From Erpobdella octoculata (lineage: Eukaryota; Annelida; Clitellata; Hirudinida; Erpobdellidae), in assembly GCA_963978895.1 (NCBI GenBank), contig OZ022239.1:11023274-11087273 (forward strand): a stretch of DNA of 64,000 bases, read 5' to 3'. Every line of letters begins with the position of its first letter. Position 1 is the first letter of the stretch. Below, piece by piece: positions 23,100-33,416 of this stretch. A program made the translations under genes and the position numbers. The notes below the pieces were generated by a model, which was not told the origin of the DNA, did not search any database, and worked only from the letters and a program-made list of their open reading frames with translations.

Positions 23100-23290
23100 G
23101 TGGGACCCATATACCTCCCATATAGACGTTTTGCTTTTGCAAAAGCTCATTTAGCTTATATAGGACCCATATACAACCCATATAGGCTTTCCATAGCCCA
23201 GGAACCTCACATAGGACCCATATAGAACCCATATAGGTTATCCCTAGCCCAGGAAGCCCATATAGGACCCATATAGAATGTTCACAGGGT
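23100..23290. repeat. Minisatellite of ACCCATATAGGACCC units
   Basis: CCCATATAGGACCCATATAG-type units with interspersed CCTAGCCCAGGAA segments, adjoining the previous array. The reverse strand reads an MGSIWVL-type repetitive frame, which I take as a by-product of the repeat. Confidence 0.7.
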
Positions 23291-23424
23291 AGACTATTAT
23301 AGAGATTAGTGATTGGAACATAAGAAATTTTATGTCCAATCCTGTTCAAATCGCTATCCAAACCTAAGTAGATAGATGCCTTATTTCAGCTCGCTAGTAC
23401 AAACCAAAATTGATTTTTGTCATA

Positions 23425-23660
23425 CATCGGCAAGGCGAACGCATTGGTCCAGAAACCGAGAAAGTGAAAGTCGTGGGTTCGATTCCTGGGGTCGGCGAAC
23501 ACATAAGGGCGAAAACAAAAGGGCGAACACAAAAGAGCAAAACTAAAAAGGGCGAATGCTAAAAAGAGCGCACAATAATAATAGCGAAAATAAAAAGGGC
23601 AAAACTAAAAAGGGCAAACAATAAAAGCAAACATCAAAAAGGCGAAAAAAAGTTTGTATT
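23425..23660 (+). repeat. tRNA-derived SINE with GGGCGAA tandem tail
   Basis: CAAGGCGAACGCATTGGTCC then GTGGGTTCGATTCCTGGGG give A-box-like and B-box (GGTTCGATTCC) motifs spaced as in a tRNA. A degenerate AAAAGGGCGAA-type repeat of about 14-18 bp runs to 23655. Confidence 0.55.
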
Positions 23661-23699
23661 TTCTATGTTTCACGCAATTTTTAAGAAATCTAAAGTTTT

Positions 23700-23918
23700 A
23701 TGGGCAAAGAAAAGTTAGGAGAAAAAAGAAGCGGGAGCCGGATTGGGCAAGCGAGTGAGAAAGTGAGCGGGAACGGGAGAGCGAGTGGCAGCGGGGCACT
23801 CAACGGGCGTGTGAGCGAGAACGGGAAAGCAGGTGGGAAAGAAAAGGGAATAGAAGAAGAGAAGAGGCAAGAGAAAAATTATAGAAAAACCTCTAAAAAC
23901 TCCGAACAACCCCCTTAG
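23700..23918 (+). mobile_element. Helitron-like family A copy
   Basis: Minisatellite of GGGAACGGGAGAGCGAG type, then GAAAAACCTCTAAAAACTCC and a degraded hairpin ending TTAG|T. The usual CCCGGGCAACGCCGGG hairpin has decayed to CTCCGAACAACCCCC. Confidence 0.6.
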
Positions 23919-23939
23919 TAATTTTAAATTTAACCATTT

Positions 23940-24075
23940 GAGATACTCGCCATTGCCGGGTTCTCTTTTTAAATGTTTTTATTAAACTTCACTCGTCTCT
24001 CTGTTTGTTTGTTTGTTTGTTGGTTTGTTTGTCTGGTGTGATCAAATCTTACAAACGAAAAATCACCTACTTTTC
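23940..24075 (-). repeat. TTTG simple repeat with a Helitron-like shoulder
   Basis: ATTGCCGGGTTCTC, then ATTAAACTTCACTCGTCTCT, GTTTG units, then TGTGATCAAATCTTACAAAC. The same order in reverse occurs at about 52290-52350. This may be another short family with a CTRR-type end, but no clear CTAG end is present. Confidence 0.4.
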
Positions 24076-24159
24076 GATTGTTTTAGATTTAAAAATTTTA
24101 GTTCGTTGACTCAGATAAAGAGGCAAAAAACATTTAAAAAAAATTTATTTTTTGACTAA

Positions 24160-25339
24160 TCTATATATATAAAAGAACATGTCCTGACTGACTGATTGGC
24201 GGACTGACTGATAATCAATGCCGAGCTCAAACGCCTCATCCTAGGAAAGTGAAATTTGGAACTTATATTACTTTTATTGCGTAAGCATCCACTAAGAAAA
24301 GATTTTTGAAAATTTTGCTCCTGAGGGGAAGAAACTGGAAAACAAACTTTTTTCTAAAACAATGTTTATCTCAAAAACCAAAAATGAGGAGATTATGAAA
24401 TTTGGTATAAGGATTCTTCTTAAAAAACAAAATTATACGTGTTTTACCATTTGTTGAAAATTCGGTTTCCCGGACCTCAAATGTGAGTTGGAAAATTGGG
24501 TTATTTGGTTTTTAAAGTAGCTGTTACTCAAAAACTGTGAATGCTACAGGAGTAAAAATTAGTATTTAGTTTCTACTCCAAAAATAATGAAATTCGAGTT
24601 TTTGGCATTTTTTGAAAATTTGGTTTCCAGGACTTCAAATGTGGGGTGGAAAATAGGGTTATTTGTTTTTTAAAGTAACTGCTACTCAAAAACTGTAAAT
24701 ACTACAGATGTAAAAATTAGTATTTAGTTTCTACTCTAAAAATAATGATATACGCGTTTCACCATTTTTTGAAAATTTGGTTTCCAGGACCTCAAATGTG
24801 AAGTGGAAAAAGGATTATTTGATTTTAAAATAACTGCTACTCAAAAACTGTAAGTGCTACATGTGAAAATTAGTATTTTGAGGTTTTGTGCCGGTTAAAA
24901 GTAGATGAGTTCAGTTTATCACCGGGCGGACGGGCCAAGCCATTATTTTAGGGTCTTCATACGGCCCTGCCCAAACCTTAAATCAAAGTGGGACGGGCCA
25001 AAATTTTTAACCAAGTATATTGACATTTTAGTGATTTTAGATTGTTCAGACGGGCCGGGCTAAACCTGAAGTCAAGGTGGGACGGGCCGAAGTTTTTCAT
25101 CAAGTATATAGAACTTCTAGGCCTGTAAAAACGGGCCGGGCCCATATTAGACGGGGCGTGCCGGGCCCATATTAGACGGGCCATGCCGGGCCAGGAATTT
25201 CGGTTTTTGAAACGGGCTGGGCCAAGTTGTCGACGGGCCGAGCCGAGACCTAAAAATTGATCCGTGAAGTACTCTACTATGTATGCACGGTTCAAATTCT
25301 CTAATTTTATGCGAGTGAAGCTGCTACGGGCACTGCTAA
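24160..25339 (+). mobile_element. Complete Helitron-like family B element (1180 bp)
   Basis: It starts A|TCTATATATATAAAAGAAC and continues ATGTCCTGACTGACTGA. It ends GAAGCTGCTACGGGCACTG CTAA|T. The interior has about three units of roughly 150-180 bp (ATTAGTATTTAGTTTCTACT, AAAATTTGGTTTCCAGGAC, TAAAGTAACTGCTACTCAAA), then a CGGGCC-rich segment. There is no protein. Ends and insertion context (A|T) fit classical Helitrons. Confidence 0.8.
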
Positions 25340-25357
25340 TATGTATATATATATTTA

Positions 25358-25455
25358 CTAGAGATAGCCCGTCAAAAATGACGGATTTGTTTAAATCTAA
25401 TTATATATTAATTTATGCATAGGATACATACATACATACTTACATACATACATAC

Positions 25456-25486
<31 letters not shown>

Positions 25487-25930
25487 CATACATACATACA
25501 TACATACAAACATACATACATACATACATACATACATACATACATACATACATACATACATACATACATACATACATACATACATACATACATACATACA
25601 TACATACATACATACATACATACATACATACATACATACATACATACATACATACATACATACATACATACATACATACATACATACATACATACATACA
25701 TACATACATACATACATACATACATACATACATACATACATACATACATACATACATACATACATACATACATACATACATACATACATACATACATACA
25801 TACATACATACATACATACATACATACATACATACATACATACATACATACATACATACATACATACATACATACATACATACATACATACATACATACA
25901 TACATACATACATACATAAATACATAAGAA
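25358..25930 (-). mobile_element. Helitron-like family C with long TACA array
   Basis: Reversed, the left end reads a perfect 6-bp-stem hairpin CCGTCA-TTTT-TGACGG, then GCTATCT and CTAG|T, a textbook Helitron 3' end. The body is about 500 bp of TACA repeat. The 5' TC end is not recognisable. It lies 18 bp from the 3' end of the family B element at 24160-25339, tail to tail. Confidence 0.75.
25427..25922. repeat. (TACA)n microsatellite, about 495 bp
   Basis: Almost perfect tetranucleotide array with very few substitutions (for example ACAAACA near 25507). It opens all reading frames on both strands, and those frames are artefacts. Confidence 0.95.
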
Positions 25931-27062
25931 ATTATGCATTTAGATGAGTAGAATAATTGGCTAATTCACAATTATTTGCAATTCGTTTATTCAGTAAAGG
26001 ATTTAGAAATACAAAAGATGTTCAAATTAAGTTTTTTTTCCTTTGTCCTTAGTAAAATGTATGTCTCTCTCTATTATCTTTATTGCTTTGTTTGTCTCTT
26101 TCTTTTCCTTTCTCTTTTCACAAATTTTTATTTATGTTACAATCTCTGTTTTTGTGTGTATATATGTGTGTGTGGCTTTTCTGTACGCAAATCTTGCAAG
26201 TAAAATTTAACCAGCTTTTTTTTGTCCGTAGCGAAATTTTTTATTTTATTTTGAACATTTGTCTCCTGTAAAAACGAGTTGTGCTTAACTTTTGCAAATA
26301 GAGATATGTAACTTTTGTTACGCCAATGAGGTCTGCAATTCAGTAAATAAAATTTTAAATGAAGTGTCAAAACCAGATCCTGAAAGAGTTTTCTCAAACG
26401 TTGAGCACTTTTGCAGAACAGCTCAGCATCCGAGAATTTTTAAAAAGCGCTCATTCTGCTTCAAAAGCAACGCAAAAAAGTTCTTGATACAGAACTAGTT
26501 ATTCGAAATTTTAGCAAAACTTCAAATCTATCATTTTATGAAATCTAGAATCATCCACAACAAGTTTGGTTTTGTTGATTTCAAATGTCATACATGAGCA
26601 TTGAGCTATAATACAATTTCTACACCTGAAAATATCTGGTGTCACAGATTTCATTAACGAAATAGGAAGCTGCGGCCATATACAAACTTTTTTTTTATGA
26701 TTTTTAGCCGTTATTTCATTTCAAAAAGTTTTTTTCAAGCGCAGTTGGGTGTCACCCCGGCGGTCCACCCCCTTAACTACGCCACTGACGGCACCAATTT
26801 AAGCAGCTAAAAGACCAACTAGAAGCGGAATTTAGTTTTAAATTTGAAAAAAATATATACGAAAATACACCAAAGCAACGCTTATTCTTCTTAACAAAAC
26901 ACTTAAAAAACAAACTTATTAACAAATTGATTTCGCCAGGAAATGAATTCTATGAAAATTGTTTACATCATTCGTTAAAAAAGTTCATTAAAAAAATAAT
27001 CAGTCAGAACCGAAACAAAAACTTGAAAGTAATGCAAGGTTGTATTTTCACGCGATACAAAA
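25931..27062. other. Intergenic with MITE and repeat fragments
   Basis: About 26130-26215 (TTACAATCTCTGTTTTTGTG, CAAATCTTGCAAGTAAAATT) is the reverse of text near 20890-20945. CCTTAACTACGCCACTG ending at 26787 is a hAT-MITE-type terminus in reverse (CAGTGGCGTAGTTAAGG); its partner was not found. No gene is seen. Confidence 0.4.
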
Positions 27063-29644
27063 TTAACTATTTCTTTCGATGAAGCGAAAATAACAAGGAT
27101 ATGCCAAAATGAGATGCGAGAAATAAAGAATAAAAGCAGAAATTGTGCAAAAATTGACTTCAACAAATTCATTGTTTGTCCAAAAATGCATGTCAGATCT
27201 CCAGATTGATTCGTCAGTGAAATAAATTGAACATAAATAATGAAGAAGGAAACATGAGAAAGAGACCCATAAATGGAATAAACCTACCAACGCTAAATCA
27301 AATCCAGAGTATCTTCTGCTTCTAAAACATGTTGATAAGCTGCTGTAGATAAAAAAAACCATCATACAAGAAAAAAGAATGACCAAATAGTTTTTGTCCA
27401 GAAGTGGACCCATGTGCATCAATATTGCAAATGTAGACACGAAGTAGTCAGACGTTATACCATAGGCACATGTGTCTTTCTCACATCGTCCAATTATCTA
27501 AAATTATAAACAACTTATGTATACTTTTCTAAAATTATAAACAACTTATGTATACTTCTCTAAAATTATAAACAAATTATGTATACTTCTCTAAAATTAT
27601 AAACAAATTATGTATATACTTCTCAAAAATGCAAACAGGGAACTTAAAAAAATCATTTAAGAGCATCAATGAAGATAAATAACCATTTTAAAAAACCTTG
27701 TTTTGTTGGTTTATTATAATTGCGAAACAATGTAGCATACTATTTTCTTATGCAAAAGCAATTTTTCAGCTTATTACCTCCATTCGAGCGTGTCTCAATA
27801 TTCCCGTGCACACAAATAAGGTTGATAGAACAACGCAAACTAAATTAAGATCAGACAAGTTCATGAGAAGTGAAGCCGGAACCACAAAATGTGAGACCAC
27901 ATCACTGTAGGTATCTAGATACTTTCCAACCGTTGAAACGGATTTATGGCGATCGCGACTTGAACGGGCAATTGGTCCATCCAAAATGTCAGCCAGACTG
28001 GCCAGGGTGTTCAGCAGCAATCCTAGAAAGTATCTAAACAAATAAATACACAAAAAAGAAGAATGAAATGAAAGTTTTAAGTTATCACCAGACGCATTTC
28101 TAAATATTGCTTTTTCATAAAAAGTCATTTAAAGCAAATAATAAAATAAAATTTTATTTTAGACGAAGTCGCAAGATCATGGGATTATAGATTGTGCACT
28201 AAATAGGAACGCATATACATCACATCCGTAACACGACCCTGTTTTTTATAACATACGACGTATTAGTCAAGTCTAACGATGTCTGAACAAACGTTGTCTA
28301 CGGGTTTTAGTACAGGCCCTTGTCATTTCCAGAATTGACTACTGCGGTGCGGTCCTTGCCGGATTGCCGGCAATAGCTCTCCATCCGCTGACCACTGTCC
28401 TTCATGCTGCAGCTCGGATTATTAAAAGCATTGACTATCGCAATCGTATTGCACCAGTACTGCGTCAATTACATTAGCCACTTATTCCAGCAAAAATAAC
28501 GATACAACTTTACCCACTCATCTTCTTAAACGAAGCTCCTGACTACATGAAATCACTAATAAATTTGTGCTCGAGTCTATCGGGAAGACAGAGAATGCAG
28601 TCATTCTCAAAGCCAACCGAAACTGCTGTGGCAAACGTGACTTCGGGGTAGTTTGTCCAACTGCATGAAATAGTCTGCCAGCGCAGATTTGGGAAGCGAG
28701 AACAGTTCAGACATTCAAATCTGCAATAAAAACCTATTTTTTCAGCTCCTAATGTTCTCGCCTTTAAGCAAAATTTTAGTTTTGATTATAGGCGTTTAGC
28801 TAAATGACAGTTGTATTGTATTGTATTGTACCAGGTTCATACTAAAAAAATTGTGAAACACGCAAACTATAGCGGACGAATATTATCTCTAAACATAATC
28901 ATATTTAATTATATAATTTAATACGACTAATTAAGTTATTGAATATTACATTAAAATACCGATAGACATAAGTTATTTAGAATGTTTTATTCATTCTGTA
29001 AAAGTTAAATAACAGATCTAATAAACAAGTATATAACAAAGTCACTTTGTCTAAAACTTAGATAGGCTTAATGAGACGAGTTCAAAACAATATCGACAGA
29101 TAAAACAAACTAAGAGTAGTAGATAGAGGAACGTTATGACAACCCTAGCCAAATTGCTAGATCTAAGCGTTTGGACCATATAACTTCTTGTAAAATCCTA
29201 AATGACGTGTGTTTTGCCTTCTAAAAAAATAAAACTTTGGGAGATGCTGCGCTCACAAAATAGCTGTATATACTTTCCCATTTATAAAAAAAAACAGTTG
29301 AAAATAACATCTCACCGTTTTTTCCAAATGTTTGCAATAGCTAGAACAGCCAGAATGGCTCCAATAAATGTACACAAGTTGGCCTTGTCAGAGATCAGCT
29401 GAATTATCGTAACTTCACGGTGTTTTGATACAATCCCTTGAATGATCTTAACTTCTCGAGCTGGTTCGCCGTCAACTTGGACAGATTTATCTGACACAGA
29501 CAGCGTCCTCAACTCATTCACGCACTGCCCACATTTCAAACCATTTTTCTGGAGCCTCAGATGAGTGCCACAATCGTTTGTCTCGAAGTTGTGTTTGTTG
29601 TGCACCTGTTTGAATGGAATGATGAGTGTCTTTTTCGTTTCCAT
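27063..29644 (-). CDS. CDP-alcohol phosphatidyltransferase (PssA-like)
   Basis: Three exons join in phase: 29644-29316, 28033-27778 and 27497-27063 (339 aa). Members move a phosphatidyl or phosphoalcohol group from a CDP-activated donor in the membrane. The full signature D-x2-DG-x2-AR-...-G-x3-D-x3-D is present: D125, D128-G129, A132-R133, G146, D150 and D154. It is set between hydrophobic segments NLCTFIGAILAVLAIANIW (about 89-107) and YFLGLLLNTLASLADIL. LDTYSDVVSHFVVPASLL resembles the LDSLADVISFGVAPA block of bacterial-type phosphatidylserine synthase. Odd points: 12 residues separate AR from G (usually about 8), and an N-terminal extension of about 85 residues holds C25, C38 and C41. The substrate cannot be read from sequence. 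Animals normally make phosphatidylserine by base exchange, so the type is notable. Confidence 0.82.
27498..27630 (-). repeat. 30-bp repeat of a splice-acceptor-like unit
   Basis: CTAAAATTATAAACAACTTATGTATACTT-like units repeat about four times immediately 5' (minus strand) of the last exon of the phosphatidyltransferase gene. Each unit reads GTTTATAATTTTAG on the coding strand, the same text that forms the acceptor at 27498. Confidence 0.85.
28235..28835 (+). pseudogene. CR1/L2-like LINE reverse transcriptase 3' fragment
   Basis: Broken frames read ISRIDYCGAVLAGLPAIALH, LHAAARIIKSIDYRNRIAPV, LHP-like LIPAKI, LYTLIFLNEAPDYMKSLI and PTAWNSLPAQIWEARTVQTF, then KSAIKTYFFSS. This is the C-terminal block that follows the polymerase in CR1/L2-type LINEs. 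A GTATT pentamer tail ends it. It sits in intron 1 of the minus-strand phosphatidyltransferase gene, in the opposite orientation. It is frameshifted and dead. Confidence 0.75.
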
Positions 29645-30263
29645 CACTTAAGTAGAAAAATTTCAAGGATTCTATATTGTGTTAATTTTAATAATGTTTC
29701 CTTAAAAAGATGTTTATTAAGCCAAATGGATTTGTAGAAAATTGAGTGTTTTTTGCAAATATGAATGTTAACAAAGTCTGATTAGAATTGTTTTCTTTCA
29801 GACTCTTATATTGTAACTTCAACAGGAGAACAACACCAAAATTTTTTTTTAAATTGCCAAAAAATTCCCGAACGCAGGGAAAGCTCTACCGCTTAATAGA
29901 AATTGAATGTTACTTGGATATGTATGTATAAAAATGTCTATCCATGTCTTTATAAGACTGACAAGCTTCAGCCAAACACGCTGTGCTGCTAACCTATCTT
30001 TAAAGGTCATCTTCTCTGCCTGCGTTTGCGCATGTCTCACAACACAAGAAATCAAGTCAACAAATTAATGATTTTCGTTTCAAGCATAACAAATTCACTC
30101 GTTTGCAATGCAGATGTCTAATGAATATTCATAGAAATCATATATAGGCTTGTAACTTAGAGAAAAAATAAGGTTTAACAAGAATAGGTTGAAGTTTTGC
30201 ATGGATTTTTTTCAATTAAAGAATAAAATAAGATTTTTTTAAATTATAATTATTTATTTTTAA
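29645..30263. other. Intergenic, nothing supported
   Basis: AT-rich DNA upstream of the phosphatidyltransferase start. It probably contains that gene's promoter, but no element can be named. A 68-residue frame at 29849-30055 on the minus strand has no recognisable family. Confidence 0.4.
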
Positions 30264-30975
30264 CTAGCTGAGATACCCGAAGTTGCCTGGATTTTTTTTG
30301 TTGGCCATAAAACGAACGCCAGCCTGTTTGCAGATCTTTTGCAAAGTGGACACAAATCACTTCTTGATCATGCTCATCAATAAAAACAGTTCAGTTGTTT
30401 AAATTTGATGACAACCGGTACATGCATACATTCATTTTTTTTATAAAATAAACTTTTATAAGGATGTAGCAGTTGATAATCACTTTAATTTATAAAATGT
30501 AATATCATGTCCAAATTAGGACTCCGTTTACTCAATAGAACTAGATAGTGAATACATATAGTATTAATAAAAACAATAATAATGATTCTATAAACTTTCT
30601 TGAAAGTGATGTAAGAAACATGAAAATCTAACACAAAACCATTTTAATATTCAACAAAAATGTAACAAGTGAATCAAAAAACAAAGTTTTTTAAAAACAC
30701 ACTTTTATATAATCGATTGTGTAGGCCACATTCTGTTACATACAACGAGCATATTAGCATAGACAATAAATAGTTCGATGAAAATATCACAAATAATTAT
30801 TTAATTAAATTTCGTCCAATCGATCCGAAAATTTGACAAAATGCATTTTGAATCAGTTCGGAAATATGTTTAAATTTTTAAGTCTCTAGCTCATCGGGAA
30901 GTTAGTTTAAAATCGATTGCAAATTTTGACTACAGATCGACAGACAGAGAAGTCAAGTTAAGTAAAAGTGTGTAA
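30264..30975 (-). mobile_element. Helitron-like element with family H interior
   Basis: The left end ACTAGCTGAGATACCCGAAG then TTGCCTGG is, reversed, a weak hairpin followed by CTAG|T. The interior about 30790-30970 (TTTCGTCCAATCGATCCGAA, CATCGGGAAGTTAG, ACAGACAGAGAAGTCAAGTT) is the family H text also found at 7640, 46965 and 51240. The 5' end is not defined. Confidence 0.5.
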
Positions 30976-30979
30976 AAAA

Positions 30980-31146
30980 CTAGCGGGGTACCCGGCGTGG
31001 CTTGGGGCTTTAAGAAGTTTTTCTAATGCTTGTCTCTCTCGCTCCCGTTTCCTTTCCCGCTCCGGATCGCTTGCCCGTTCCAACTCCCTTTCCCGCTCTT
31101 GAATTTCTAAAAGAGACAGACTCACAGACATTCATTTATATATATA
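30980..31146 (-). mobile_element. Helitron-like family A, short copy
   Basis: A|CTAGCGGGGTACCCGGCG, GCTTGTCTCTCTCGCTCCCG and a short minisatellite, ending ACATTCATTTATATATATA. The minisatellite is reduced to a few units. Confidence 0.7.
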
Positions 31147-31500
31147 CTAGCTGACCCAGGAAACGTTGTTTTGCCTTTTAAATTGTTTTGTTTTTTACCA
31201 ATGCTTTTATTAACTCGTCGTCTCTGTTTCTCTGTCTGTCTGTTTCTCTGTCTGTTTGTTTCTCTGTCTGTCTGTTTCTCTGTCTGTCTGTTTCTCTGTC
31301 TGTTTCAAATCTTGCAATCAATTTTTGAGTCACTTTCTGATGATAGATTTTTTTCAAATTTTGCATGCATGCTCAAAATAGAAGACAATGCAATATTCAA
31401 TTATTAGTTTTACAATAAGTCAATTAATTTAGTTAATTTTAATTAATTTATATATATTTATGTATATGTGTACGTGTGTGTGTTTATTATATTTTTTTAT
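31147..31500 (-). mobile_element. Helitron-like element, CTGACCC-type end
   Basis: A|CTAGCTGACCCAGGAAACG then TTGTTTTGCC. Reversed, GGCAAAACAACGTTTCC forms a partial hairpin before CTAG|T. A TCTG/TTTCTCTG simple repeat follows. It abuts the family A copy directly, with no gap. The 5' end is uncertain. Confidence 0.55.
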
Positions 31501-31675
31501 CTAGGAATTTATGTATATGTGTTTGCAAAAAATTGATTGCAAAATTTGTGTTTTAATTACATATAAGAGCATTGGTTTTAAAAATTCGTTTTTAATTTAC
31601 TTGTTTTATTTAAAGTTTAATGTACAAAATTATGACAATTTAAAAAAATCAATCTTGAAGAGCAATCGAGTGTAC

Positions 31676-31907
<232 letters not shown>

Positions 31908-32634
31908 GTCATTTTGGAAGAAAAGTTGAAAACATTCGCCACTCTACAACGTTTTCTCAGTTTTCTGGGCTTTGAACTCTGGGAGAGTAGCAATTCAACA
32001 CTTTTGTTTTACACCTTGCAAAGCGGTATGATCTGTCATTTCTGCGCATTTCTGTATCGTATGCTTACAAATGATTTCGTTAGCAAGTGATTTATTTTTA
32101 TATTCCATTCAAATAGTTTCTGTTTTAATATTATCTACCGCTATGAATAGTTTATCTGTTATCAATTTTCACATTCCAATGTATTCTCGAATATCAATAA
32201 ACCAACTGCTTAGCATCTCATTACTCGACAACGACAGGGACAGTGATTGTGTGTGTTTGAGAAACAATTATAATTTTGAGAAACTTCATTATGAAACCAA
32301 TTAATCAATCAATTAACCAATCAATCAATCATCAATTACCAATTCAATCAATCATTTAACTCAATTAACAAATCAATCAACCAACAATTAAATTTTTATT
32401 TCCGTTGACAAAGAAACAAAATCAACAGCACTAATTTAGTTGTTCATTGAGATACGACGGCACATGAGCAGACGGGATGGGAATTGAATTAATAAGATCA
32501 CATTACTCCCGTTAAAGATGGGAATTAATAAGATCACATCACTAAGGAGATTCCAAATCATTTATTTTCATTCAAAATTCAAATGAACTAATTAATTTTG
32601 TTGTCAGTTAAAAGCTTCGATATTTTTTTGGCCC

Positions 32635-32910
32635 ACCCTGGAGATGAGTGTCTTTACGTATGTCCTTCATGCATTGCTACACCATTTATCCGATTGTAAT
32701 GAAATTTTCACACAACCTTGAAAGTCAACTAGAGGAAGGTTTTTTAAAAAAAAAGATTGAGATCGGTCACAAAGTGAGCGGAGCGAGAAAGTGAGAGCAA
32801 GCGGGAATGGACAAGCGACCGGGAGCGTAAGAGCGAGAAGGAGAGCAAGCGGAAGCGGGGAAGGAAACGGGAGCGAGAAAAACTTCTAAAAGCTCCGGGT
32901 ACACCGCTAT
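32635..32910 (+). mobile_element. Helitron-like family A copy
   Basis: GCATTGCTACACCATTTATC, GTAATGAAATTTTCACACAA, then GTCACAAAGTGAGCGGAGCG, minisatellite units and ACTTCTAAAAGCTCCGGGTA ending CTAT. The last base of the CTAG/CTAA end is mutated. Confidence 0.65.
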
Positions 32911-32949
32911 TCCTTTATAAAGATGAGAAACAATATCGGTCCGAGTGGC

Positions 32950-33180
32950 ACTCAACTTGTCATGAGTTTATGTTCGGACAAAATTCCACTAATCTGTACT
33001 TTTTGAGTCCTGCCTTGATTTTTTGTAGCAGTTTGGGTAAGAGTCAAATGCCTTTTGGAAGTCAAGGTAAATGATATCGATGGATTTCCTCTCCTGCAGT
33101 GCACTGGCCCAATCATAAATACATTTGTGTACGTTGGTTATTCCGTCATGTTGTGTGCAGACGTATATACAACAATAACA
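32950..33180 (-). pseudogene. LINE reverse transcriptase fragment
   Basis: Reads HKCIYDWASALQERKSIDII then YLDFQKAFD, the RT motif of CR1/Jockey-type LINEs (DVIYLDFSKAFD). KLLQKIKAGLKKYRLV follows one frameshift later. The fragment is short, truncated on both sides and non-functional. Confidence 0.7.
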
Positions 33181-33416
33181 GTCACATGATGACTACCTAG
33201 ACGTCGATTGCCACCTCAATAGTTCTCTTTGATGCATAATTCATCTCAGACGTCCAAATACATAAGTATTAGCTATGTGTTCCAAAACTCAGGCACTAGC
33301 GCCTAACCAAACCTAATCAAATATATCTATACTACCATCTTCATTATCAAATCGATATGAACTTCGATTATAATTATGGACTTAGAGTTAGTCTTCAACG
33401 TGTATTTTGTGGGTTC

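Noticed and set aside
22200..23361. Coding frames in the minisatellites (for example an MGSIWVL repeat on the minus strand)
   Set aside because: Direct translation of tandem repeats with no family resemblance.
23425..23500. Functional tRNA gene
   Set aside because: Box B is good, but the acceptor stem does not pair and a tandem tail follows; tRNA-derived SINE is the better reading. The same applies at 56975.
25397..25939. Open frames of 150-180 codons (Met-Tyr-Val-Cys or His-Thr-Tyr-Ile repeats) on both strands, also at 56255-56821
   Set aside because: They are produced by the TACA/TATG microsatellites, which contain no stop in several frames; no coding signal.
29849..30055. 68-codon minus-strand frame upstream of the phosphatidyltransferase
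   Set aside because: No recognisable family, no splice or conservation evidence; could be chance.
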